DNA of 64,000 nt. Origin: Symbiodinium microadriaticum (taxonomy: Eukaryota; Sar; Dinophyceae; Suessiales; Symbiodiniaceae). This document shows positions 55,272 to 64,000 of this stretch, piece after piece; the first letter of the stretch is position 1, and the number at the start of each line of letters is the position of its first letter. A program made the translations under genes and the position numbers. Below the pieces are notes generated by a model. That model had not been told where the DNA came from, did no database searches, and saw nothing but the letters and a program-made list of their open reading frames with translations. Where the stretch lies: contig LSRX01000054.1 of assembly GCA_001939145.1 (NCBI GenBank), positions 12,107-76,106 of the forward strand, read 5' to 3'.

Positions 55272-58200
55272 GTCCGGCTTCAAGGACTTCCTGCTGAAAC
55301 CCGAGCTCCTCCGCGCCATCGTCGACTGCGGCTTCGAACATCCCTCGGAGGCTCGACGGCCGCTGAACAAATCGACAGTGCATCGCAGCCTCGTGCCAGG
55401 TTCAGCACGAGTGCATCCCTCAGGCCGGCTGCACTCATTATCTTGCTGCGCCGTTGCGGTGTATCCGACTGTTAGGTATCTGCCCCACATAGCTGTTGCG
55501 TGCTAGTGCAACATGTTTGACAGACGTTCCATCAAGCTTCACACACGGCTGTGTGCCAGTCCCAACATCACAGGATTTGGTAGCGCAACGGCATATGTAG
55601 ACATTCGTAATCTCAGTTCCAGCTCAATGATCGCTGCTTCCGTGCCGGGTCCTTGTGGTCGTCTGAAGTGGGTACTGCTCTCGGCACTGCTTGCTGGGGT
55701 CGTCCTTCAGATCTGGCTGTTGGCTAAGCCGCTTTCTGCAGCAAATGTCACGGAAGTAGCCTCGGCTCACCTGAAGGTTCTATTGGTGAGAACTGTCGGT
55801 CAGTCAGAGTGGCGATCTGTGCAAGCCGACATCAGGTCTCTGGCGAGGAAGTCACTATCTATCCACAGTGCAAACACGTCGCATTGCTTGACCAACTTCA
55901 CCACTTTGTATCGCTCTCAGACTCTCGATGGTTTTTCCACTGAGCTACCGCCAGATCTATGGCCGACGCATCTTCTGTGCCGGGATTCAAGTGTAAAGAA
56001 ACTGACCGTCGAGTTGCACGTGCTGCTCATCGTCTACGATGTTTACGTTACGGACACAGTCTTGTCATATCTGCAGCGCGCTGTGAAGGAACTGAACTTG
56101 ACAGTGGTCCGTTCAACTGGGAGCCGCAAGCTAGGAGCCTGGTTTAAACATTTAACGCCGTCGACCGTGTCCAACTACGATTACATATGGTTGGCAGATG
56201 GCGATGTGAAAGTGTCTGCCATTAACTGGTTCTCTTTCTGGGCCCACATGCTGTATTTTAAGCCTTTGATTGCGCAGCCCAGTATTATCGGACACCTCGA
56301 AAAATTCCAAGACCTCCCGAGAGGCAGTGATCACCCTATTCTCAATCTCCCATTTGACAAGCGCACCAATGTTTGGAACACGGATGTGACACTCATTGCG
56401 GCAGAAGTTGGCATAGTCGAGATGATGGCGGCGGTCCTTACGGCAGAAACATGGCTTGCTGTGAGGAGTGATCTTGCTGCAAACAGTAAGGTCATGGAAC
56501 TGATTGCCAAAGGAGCCACATGGTGCATAGACACGAAATGGTGTGAGGTGGCTCAAGGTTTGCGTGGCAGTGGCATTCGCGAAGCGGATGTCGCCGTTGG
56601 TGCTGAGGCCAAGGAGTTGTACCGTGAGAGAAACTACTCATACGGCCCTGGCCCCGGAGAAAGGAGATGGAGAGACCTCTCGGCTCTTCCAGCCTGTGTG
56701 GTTTTCTATCAGACGCCAGTTATCCACCAAAATCGGCAAACTCTGGACAAGTCAGGGTTCACTCACATCAACAAGGAGCTGTGCTCCGAACTCCCATCCG
56801 GTGTGCCGAATATTGCCAGGCGTGCCTTTCGGGCTTTTTATCAATCTGATTTTGAGGTGTCGTGAGTGGCATGATTGATCAACGGCATAGTTAAGTCATG
56901 TCAAGTCTAGACGGACGTGGCTCGCCGTGCTACGAGTGTGAGGCCGCGTGCCGCTGTTCTATCGCTGACCCACAGGTACAAGAGTTGCAAAAGTGTAGAA
57001 GGAGCGGAAGGACTCGATGCATGACGAAAAGTGGACCTGAAGGCAGCAGAAGAGGAAGTCAACGAGAAGCGGGAGAGAACTCGAGAGATGCCTCCGAAGG
57101 ATGATGCGTGTCGGCTTTGACATGCACTATCCCGAAGCGGGTCCGCTATACTTGTGGTGGCACTTGCTGGCATTTCTGGTTGTCACCATGATGGAAGTCT
57201 AGAAACGACGCCTTGCTGATCTTTGAGATCTTGGTTTTGTGATGAATGCGCCAACTCGGAAGCGTATCAGTCCTCCGGGTGTGGGTTCTGCTGAGCATGT
57301 TGAGGTCTGATATCAGATCGCAGCAGCTTGTGATTCGGGCGCGTGGCGCCAATGAAGCATATTGGCCCAGCAGAGCAAGCAGACGGAATCAAAATGCTTC
57401 AGCCCTACACGACATGTCTTCAACGTAGATAATCACATAGGATGCGGAATGCGGGCTCGTCGCTGAGATCGGATCATGATCTTGCAGGGCCTCTCTGCTT
57501 ACGGTCCGGAACGAGAGAGAGAGAGCAGTCTTCTGCCTATTTTCGGATATTTTCGGTACATCCACACAGTGGCGTGGGTTTAAGTCTGACACAAAGCCTC
57601 TTGAGTTTCGCTGAATTGTAGGCCATTCTGGGCACGGATGTCCTGTGTCAAGCCAAGCAACTGGGCTGCAGCCTTTCGGCGGAGTAGCCCTTCTCTTGCA
57701 AGCCGCTCCAAGAGGTCTGGCATGGGGAAGACAGCGGTCTTCGTCCTGGCTTGCTTGCAGCAGATCGACTCTTCGGAGAAGGCCAGGAGAAGCAGGTGCT
57801 TTCTCCGCGGCCTCAGGGATGTGCCCCTTGATGTCAGGCTGTGAAGACCCTGGTCGTTTGCCACACCCGAGAGTTGGCCTACCAGGCCCAGACGGTGCAC
57901 GCTGTCGGAGCCTGCCTTTTTTTGTCAGAGTGAAATCTGCCCCCCTGGCCAGATCAAGCAAGAGTTCGAGCGCTTCTCCAAGTATTTCCCGGTGCGATCC
58001 CTGGCAATCATGGGCTGAGGTCATCCAAGTGCTGCAAGTGGAGAATCGTAGCTGCAGGCCGTAAAATCAGCGGTGGTCTACGGAGGGACGCCTATGTCCA
58101 CCGACAAAGACATGCTGAAGGCTGGCTGGCAGTGGGTTTCGCGTCTTTTTCCCTCCATCAGATGCCTCTCAGGACTCTTGCCCGCATATCCTCATCGGTA

Positions 58201-60869
58201 CGCCCGGACGTGTGCTCGCCCTTGTCAGGGAGAAGGCCGTCTCACTTTGAGCTTGGTTGGGCTAGCCAAGCTAGCTCTGCTAGCTCTCTTGTGTGCAGGA
58301 CCTCAAGTTGGACAAGTTGCAGCACTTTGTGCTTGACGAGTGTGACAAGTGTCTGGATAAGGTGGACATGCGCAAGGACCGCAATCAATCAGCTGTGGCC
58401 TCTTATCCCCAAAGTGGTGATGAGATGTTGTCAGGATGTCCAGCAAATCTTTATGGATTCACCCAAGAAGAAGCAGGTCTACCAGTCGAGAACGTCTCTT
58501 TGCATTGGTGCCGTTGGTCTTGTGGTTCGCACGCATCAGCTAGCTCTGCATGCAGCCAGGTGATGATGTTCAGTGCTACGATGAGTGCAGAGACGCGGGC
58601 TTTGTGCAAGAAGTCGCAGAGCTTAACGATGGCGGTCGCATAGTGAGCTAGTTCTCTGGAATTCTGGAGGGCATGTGAATCCACAGCGGATTAATCTGGT
58701 GGATCCTCCTGAGGTCTGACGCTTTCTGACAATCTTTTATTGTAGTGCATGGGTAAGCACCCCTGGACCTTGACAAAGAGAGTTTCTTAAGGTTCATGAC
58801 GGACCCACACGAGATTCGTGTCGACGAAGAGTCCAAGCTGACTCTGCATGGACTGCTTCAATACTACGTGGCCAGCCTTACGAGTTGAGGGCAGGGCCGC
58901 AAACTCGCAGGTTGTGGTGCTCGTGCGCTGAGGTGAAGCTCACGGAGAAGGAGAAGAACAGAAAACTGAATGACTTGCTGGATGCACTCGAGTTCAATCA
59001 GGTCATTGTGGGCCTCGTTTTGTCATGATGCCGTGATCTCAGAGCTCGAAGCACATCTAAGCACAACTGAGAGGTGGTGATCTTCGTGAAGTCCGTGCAG
59101 AGAGCCATCGCTTTGGATAAGCTGCTGGCCGGGAGCCTTTGCTCTGGGCAGTGCCTCCAGCAAGGCTCCTGACTGTCCAGGTCGAATGCAACTTCCCATC
59201 GATCTCCATTCACTCCGGCCTTCAGCAGGACGAGCGAATCGCAAGGCCGCTCTCCTGCTCGATACCCGCATGTTGATGCATTGACTGCTGGTGATTGTAT
59301 GCACAGCCCTCACATCTCGTGTTCTGCGTAGCTTTCATGCACATGTTCCTTTGTGTCAAGACACGAATAGTCTGATCGTTCCATGCTGCATGTGATTTAT
59401 CTGAGCACACAATTGTACTATGAATCAGTACATGAATGCTCGAACGAACAAACGACGGAGCACACGAGCATGCGGAGGAACGAACGATTGAACGCATGAA
59501 CGAACGAGGGAATGCATGAATGAATGAATCAAGGATTGAACAATGAACATCACGTGAATTATATTGTGTTGCGTTGCGTTGCATCGTGTGGTCTGGTCTT
59601 GCATCGCATTGCATTGCATGGCACGGCATTGCATTGCAGATTGCACCGTGCTTGTTCTGGGCTGTACTGGCTTGTTATATTGTGTTGCATCTTATTCTAT
59701 TGCCTTGGCCTGCCTTGCCTTGCATTGCATTGCCTGGCCTGCATTGCATTGCATGGCGTGGAGTCGCGTGGTGTGGCATTGCATTATATTGCATGCATGT
59801 TTGCAAGCATGTATGCAAGCAATTCATGTGTGTAGGGGCCCTGCGTTTTCCTTCGTGTGTAAGTTTGCTTGCCCGTGCACACTTCACACCTGCGTGCTGT
59901 AGATGAAAACGCAGTGCAGCTTGCTTGTCGACCTGGAAGGTACAAGCAGTTCAAGGAGTTTCAGAAGCGGATCCTGGTTGCGACAGATCTCTTTGGTCGT
60001 GGCATCGACATTGAGAGAGACGCTTGTCTGAATCAGCTGGCCCCCGTCACTCTGGTGACTCCGGTTGCTACAGCTGCGAGAGTGCACCCAGACAAGCTGT
60101 GAGATTGACGGCATCCGTCCAAGCAGTCAAGGTCAACATTGTTATCAACTATGACATGCCCGATGAGAGCGACTCCTACTTGCAGCCTGGCTGGTAAAAG
60201 CACATCATCATGTTGTGGTTGCTCGGGTCACTGGCTTGCCCCTCCCTTGCAGGCACCGGGTGGGCCGCGCAGGACGTTTCGGGACAAAGGCCGACTTGGG
60301 GTGCGCGTGGGTCTGCAGGCAACTTTCGATTCATAAGCTTACTGCCGAAACTGGCCGACTGTATGCGAGCTTGTAGGCGTTGATTTGGCTAAGTTGGAGC
60401 TGGATGAAGTTGGGCTGATCCGGCTTATCCCAGCATCCTTTCTGTGCCACCTAGACATTGGCAGAGATGAGGACATGAGTTTGGGAATTTTTTGTTGGCA
60501 GGGCCTGGCTCTGACCTTCGTAGCAACAGACGAGGACCAGGAGGCAGAGAGCCGGCCTGAACCGGCCCTGCTTCCGCTCTGTCTGCTCATTCAGGTGTTG
60601 AAGAAGGTCCAGGAGCGGTTCGAGGCGGGGTCTAGGACGAGGACCAGTCCAAGACTGCTGCTTTGTCCAGGGAGTGACTCTGTGGCTTGTAAACAAGTGA
60701 TTCTGAGGTCAACATCGGCGAAATGCCTGGGCAGATTGACGACGGCTCAGCGTGCAGTTCTGCCTGGTTGCATAAGTTGCATAAGGGGATGGCGATAGGT
60801 GCCCCCCAAATCTGCGATCCATTCCTCGACCCGAAGAAGCTTGCATCTATGAGCTCTAACCGACTCTAA
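55272..60869 (+). CDS. DEAD-box RNA helicase UAP56/Sub2/DDX39 type, 21 exons
   Basis: ATP-dependent RNA helicase acting in spliceosome assembly and mRNA export (TREX complex, nucleus). Exons: 55272-55350, 55400-55423, 57622-57656, 57715-57781, 57838-57885, 57953-57991, 58058-58120, 58173-58235, 58299-58376, 58435-58476, 58560-58612, 58792-58867, 58933-59001, 59074-59127, 59181-59245, 59940-60018, 60132-60181, 60255-60291, 60502-60546, 60595-60624, 60708 onward. All join in phase. Conserved motifs in order: Q-motif region ([29 protein letters not shown]), motif I (AK-SGMGKT), Ia (CHTRELAYQ), Ib ([10 protein letters not shown]), II (LDECDK, the UAP56-type DECD), III (FSATMS), IV ([10 protein letters not shown]), V ([15 protein letters not shown]), VI ([13 protein letters not shown]). 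The N-terminal exons and the last residues after GEMPGQID are uncertain; the end given is the first stop in frame. All motifs are intact. Confidence 0.92.
55513..56865 (+). CDS. Type II membrane protein, DUF707-like putative glycosyltransferase, nested in UAP56 intron
   Basis: An uninterrupted 450-codon frame lies wholly within the 2198-base UAP56 intron (55424-57621), on the same strand. Residues about 48-70 ([20 protein letters not shown]) form one membrane segment after a short basic N-terminus, as in Golgi type II enzymes. The lumenal part contains [18 protein letters not shown], with a D-x-D at the place where DUF707 (PF05212) proteins have YDYIFLWDED. It goes on with LIAQPSI (compare their ISQPAL), a [16 protein letters not shown] helix (compare VEMMAPVF), and [13 protein letters not shown]. 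Several N-x-S/T sites suit a secreted domain. No intron is visible, unlike its neighbours, which suggests a retroposed copy. Family placement rests on short motifs recalled by eye; enzyme activity is inferred. Confidence 0.7.
   Translation: MFDRRSIKLHTRLCASPNITGFGSATAYVDIRNLSSSSMIAASVPGPCGRLKWVLLSALLAGVVLQIWLLAKPLSAANVTEVASAHLKVLLVRTVGQSEWRSVQADIRSLARKSLSIHSANTSHCLTNFTTLYRSQTLDGFSTELPPDLWPTHLLCRDSSVKKLTVELHVLLIVYDVYVTDTVLSYLQRAVKELNLTVVRSTGSRKLGAWFKHLTPSTVSNYDYIWLADGDVKVSAINWFSFWAHMLYFKPLIAQPSIIGHLEKFQDLPRGSDHPILNLPFDKRTNVWNTDVTLIAAEVGIVEMMAAVLTAETWLAVRSDLAANSKVMELIAKGATWCIDTKWCEVAQGLRGSGIREADVAVGAEAKELYRERNYSYGPGPGERRWRDLSALPACVVFYQTPVIHQNRQTLDKSGFTHINKELCSELPSGVPNIARRAFRAFYQSDFEVS
59440..59830. 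repeat. GAACGAACGA/GAATGAATGA and TTGCATTGCAT repeats in a UAP56 intron
   Basis: The 694-base intron 59246-59939 holds a GAACGAAC-type tract (about 59440-59530), then about 200 bases of TTGCA/TTGCATTGCAT with TGGCCTGCC interruptions. Frames on both strands are low-complexity artefacts (Cys/Leu/His-rich). Confidence 0.85.
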
Positions 60870-61823
60870 ACTTCAAGGCTTCCGAACAGTCTGCCTCTTC
60901 TTCGTAGCGAGGTAAGTCCCCAATTTTGAAAGGCGATGGGCGTTGAGATGAACACTTGAAGTGTGCTGGAGAGAGTGCTCGACTTCGTGCATGCTTGCCT
61001 CCGAGGACACGACTTCCTACCTCAATGCCTGAGAGCACCGAGCCTCGTTTTGACGTGCCAGGATGCATCTGCATCTGACCACCCAGGGCTTGAAGACTGT
61101 TTGCATTTGCTTAAGTTTAGCTTACTGCATGCTTGCGCAATTCAAGAGAAACTGCCAAGTCGAAGAACCCTGGCCAGTAATGTGAGGCTCAGACGGCACG
61201 GGAGTCTCCTTTTGTGTACTGTGGGAGCAGTCCCTTCGACAAGGACTAGTTCAGCTTGCCCAGAAGCTGATCTTGAGAAACTCACGGTAGAGAACATGTT
61301 TGGATATGCATCGGCCCTTTCGGAGTAGTTCTCTTATGTAGTGACCAGACACAGCACAAAGCACTTAAAAACTTATCAACAAGCTCGTCTCCCTTTGACT
61401 GGGAGCCTGGCGCAGACCTGTGAATGTGCCCGGCAGACAGTTTGGGGTGGAGAAAAGGCTGAGTACACTCTACCGGATCAAGTTGAGCTTTGCCGGTCTA
61501 GAGAAGCCTGAACAAGCGATAGAAGCTTTTTGCTTGCTTCCAGGCATATTAGATGGGTTGGTTGTCGTCTGCCACAAAGAATCTGCTGACAGTGCCGCTT
61601 TTCTTGCACACCTGAAGCCAATAACGTCACAGGTGGAAACATCCTCCTACGCAAGGCCCTCAGAATGAGGGTCCCAGCTCCACAGCGTGGCTCCTGGCAT
61701 GTTGCAAGTGTTGAGGCCCTTGCCGGCCCATAAAGGAAAAACCGACGAGCCGCATCTCCCGGCCTTTGCCAGAGGTTCCTTCTTTTTTACAGGCGGCATT
61801 GGGGCCCGGGCCTTCGCTTTCAG
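60870..61823. other. Intergenic or 5' region of the next gene
   Basis: A + strand frame at 61420-61668 (RLSTLYRIKLSFAGLEKPEQ; LPGILDGLVVVCHKESADSA) is somewhat protein-like but unrecognised. Nothing else is supportable. Confidence 0.3.
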
Positions 61824-64000
61824 GTGCCTGGCTTCCCCTTCGACAAAGTCCCGGCCTCCACTGCCCAGATGCTTGCGGCCGGGGGCTCAGAAAATCCTTT
61901 CTGGGAGCGGGAGGATTCTGCCTTCGACAGGTTCTGTCTCTGGAGCCTGGACTTGGAAAGGTGGGCCCGGGGCAGTCAGAGAGTCAGAAACTCCATCAAA
62001 AATGTGCTGCTCTGCTGCTAGTGCGTGCCGCGCCTGTCAGGCGTCCAAGTCGAGCAAGGCAGCAAAGGCCGGGAGCCAACTTTGTGTCGAAATTCGAAGT
62101 GCCAGCTGCGTTGCGAGGTGCGAAGTGCGGCTCCAGCTCCCAAGCCGTGGCAGTTGGAGGCGCGGAGGAAGCCCCCACGTCGGCAGAGCCGCATCCTTTC
62201 GTGCCAAGGCGAGGGAAGCCCCGCCCAAGCCGTCCAACTCCCAGCTGCTTCGCGGCATTCGCTTCGCGGCATTCGCTTCGCGGCCTTCACTTCGCGGCCT
62301 TCGCTTCGCGGCCTTCGCCTTGCTTTTGGCCCCTCGAGGTCCTACACTGCCCGAAGCTCCGACTTCGAGCCGAGCCACTCAGGGGGCCCAGCCTCTCGGC
62401 GCTGTTGCCCACGCGTCGCCTGAGGCCCTCCTCAACTTCTGGCGAGGCCAAGCCTAAGAAGGCCTCCGGCCTCCGGGCTTCGCATGACTCCGCTTTTGGC
62501 CGACGTGTTTCGAGGATGCGGAGGCTGATGCAAGCACATCCCAGACACATCTCAAGCGCCGATCTCGGGAGGGAGCGGGCAAACTGGAAAGCAGATGGCC
62601 GGTGCTCCTTCAGGAAAGATAGCGACGAGGATGGCAAGGTTCGGCTCTCGAGTCTCATGTTATGGCTTCCACGGTTGATATGATGTGATTGGATTTTTGG
62701 TGGAAACTGTGCATACTAGCAATCAAGTTGTGCTCAGGCTCAGTCCAAACGATCCTTGTCTCCGGCTGAACGTTCCACATCGGCAGCGTCGCAGGAGTGC
62801 TGGGATTGGGTGAGAATGTCCAAAAAGCTTAAGTAGCAGAGCAGGGCAGAGGGACGGCAAAGCCTGGTGAAGTGTTCTGAACCGCAGGTAGCTAAGCTTC
62901 ATTGTTTTTGCCCTACTTAAGCTGAGAAGTAAACTCGCCAAACTTCGCGCAGGAAGGACCACCAGTGTCCCAGAAAACTCGCCGAAGACTGAGCCGGGTC
63001 TGTGAGTGCCGCTGTCGAAAGTGTGCAGTCCAGCTCGTGGGCATTTCGCAAGGCTGGGCAGATGTAGTATCCGATGACGAGGAATGCCCTTGGCAGACTC
63101 AGATACTCGCCCTAACTTAACGGAGCGGCGGTGCAGAAGCGTGCGCTTGCAATCGTTGGCAGACTATGTCGCACCGAGGGCCAAGTCGAGCGAGGAAGAG
63201 ATCACGCAGGAAAGCAGACATATCTCCACAGCAGAGACACCTCAGGAGCCTGTGAAGATGACCCCCTCCCGCAAGACAACGTGGCTGTGCAGGAAAGGAG
63301 CTTTGCGTCCCCTGGGAGTTTCTCCAAGACTCGTTGGGGCCTCGGCGGCTGAACTTGAGAGCGCTATTAACCGTGCTTTCTTCCAGGCTGGGCAGATGTG
63401 GACTCGGACGATGACCAGTTGTTACCGAAACCCTGGCTTGCTTCGGCGCGACACGAAGGACGCACAGCACAGGGTTTCAGAGAGCAGAGCCAAGGAGTGG
63501 GGAGGAGGAAGACGAGGAGTCAAGCAGCTCCCCAGCTGAGCCCGCGGAGCGGCAGGCTGCAAAAGCTACGACAGTCTGGGAGCCAACTGGGAGTCTACTG
63601 GTCTACTTAGCGAAGATTCCTTTTTGGGCTGCAGGTGCGAGTCCGAGGAGAAGCAAGGAGGCGAGCTGCTTTGTGTGAGCTCCTGGAGCCCGGCTTGAGC
63701 CCGGCTTGAGCCCTGCTTTGCCCTGCAGGTGCCAGGTGAAGGCCGAGGCGAGGCACCAGGGCCAGTCATTCCACTCTCTGCGAGTCCACAGCAGATTTTT
63801 AACGGAAGGAGGCAGTAAAGGCAGATGCGAGCACATCCAAGGACAAGTGCGATCCTCGGAGCTGCCTCGCTTCTGCTTAGGACGTAAACCCGCATGCTTT
63901 TCCTTCAGGAAGTCTGCAAGCAGCGACGAGGAGGACGTGAAGGCAACCTTGACCATCGGGAGCCTCACCTCGTGGGGGTCGAGTTTTCGTGCCACGAGAG
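61824..64000 (+). CDS. Incomplete gene with acidic/serine-rich exons, unrecognised
   Basis: An exon-like stretch starts after TTTCAG at 61823 (VPGFPFDKVPASTAQMLAAG, to about 61931, GT donor). Further candidates are about 62445-62640 (ending FRKDSDEDGKVRLSSL), 63051-63095 (GWADVVSDDEE), 63131-63235 (RLQSLADYVAPRAKSSEEEI), about 63340-63385 (ASAAELESAINRAFF), 63388-63607 (GWADVDSDDDQLLPKPWL, then a basic tail to TAG) and 63910-64000 (ASSDEEDVKATLTIGSLTSW, running off the window). Short acidic S/D/E motifs after basic or Ser-rich linkers recur. No domain is recognised. More than one gene may be present, given the TAG at 63607. Confidence 0.35.
62248..62317. repeat. 14-bp tandem repeat, five copies (CTTCGCGGCATTCG)
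   Basis: Five head-to-tail 14-base units, the later ones with CCTTC in place of CATTC. Since 14 is not a multiple of three, each + frame cycles through the same Arg/Phe/Ala/Ser-rich peptides. It lies between the exon candidates of the last gene. Confidence 0.85.

Noticed and set aside
59524-59906. Hydrophobic Cys/Leu-rich frames of about 110 codons
   Set aside because: Products of TTGCATTGCAT repeats in a UAP56 intron, not membrane proteins.
1-64000. Dinoflagellate spliced-leader relics (ending TTTTGGCTCAAG) before intronless frames
   Set aside because: Looked for, especially upstream of 55513, but no convincing match was seen; absence by eye is not decisive.

Overview
The window looks like nuclear DNA of a dinoflagellate, most likely a Symbiodiniaceae alga. 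The recognisable proteins are cut into many short exons. The introns mostly begin with GC, sometimes GA, and only partly with GT, and nearly all end in AG followed by G. Almost every supportable gene lies on the + strand, as in dinoflagellate unidirectional gene clusters. Intron and intergenic DNA is full of microsatellites, minisatellites and local duplications. There is no bacterial-style operon, rRNA, tRNA or CRISPR array. All gene models come from reading the sequence by eye. Phase-checked exon borders are given for the strongest ones.

Layout. 0.9-7.4 kb: exons of one or two unrecognised genes, ending in a TAG at 7351. 8.27-8.80 kb: last exon of a GNAT-like protein. 10.2-11.2 kb: a stretch without long frames, holding six short GCGT-N6-ACGC-type inverted repeats. 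11.5-14.7 kb: scattered plausible exons. 15.25-17.6 kb: a divergent small-GTPase-like gene. 20.68-28.52 kb: a secreted glycoside hydrolase family 3 enzyme (beta-xylosidase/beta-glucosidase type), whose introns carry a degenerate satellite and a trinucleotide microsatellite. 28.6-29.9 kb: unrecognised coding sequence. 30.57-31.82 kb: a complete three-exon gene for a 319-residue coiled-coil protein with a SAP-like C-terminus. 32.5-36.4 kb: satellites, including about 80 copies of the octamer GAACTAAC.

37-50 kb is a repeat-rich accessory region. It holds a decayed Mutator-like (MULE) transposase gene with a SWIM zinc finger (38.5-41.5 kb). A second copy lies about 6 kb downstream, internally deleted and flanked by the same duplicated sequences (43.8-46.1 kb). 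GATCA-type pentamer arrays are scattered through the region, several of them just upstream of inferred 3' splice sites. A gene at 48.0-49.6 kb contains a row of tiny phase-0 lysine-rich exon-like segments about 85 bases apart, ending in a Cys-x-x-Cys domain. An 822-base assembly gap follows at 49.87-50.69 kb.

51-54 kb has one clear unrecognised exon and the only convincing minus-strand coding sequence (53.48-53.92 kb, frameshifted). 55.27-60.87 kb is a DEAD-box RNA helicase of the UAP56/Sub2/DDX39 type, with 21 phase-consistent exons. One of its introns (2198 bases) holds a complete intronless gene for a 450-residue type II membrane protein resembling DUF707-type putative glycosyltransferases. 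From 61.8 kb to the right edge is an incomplete gene with acidic and serine-rich exons. No shared pathway is evident; UAP56 is a housekeeping mRNA splicing/export factor and the GH3 enzyme a secreted or vacuolar glycosidase.
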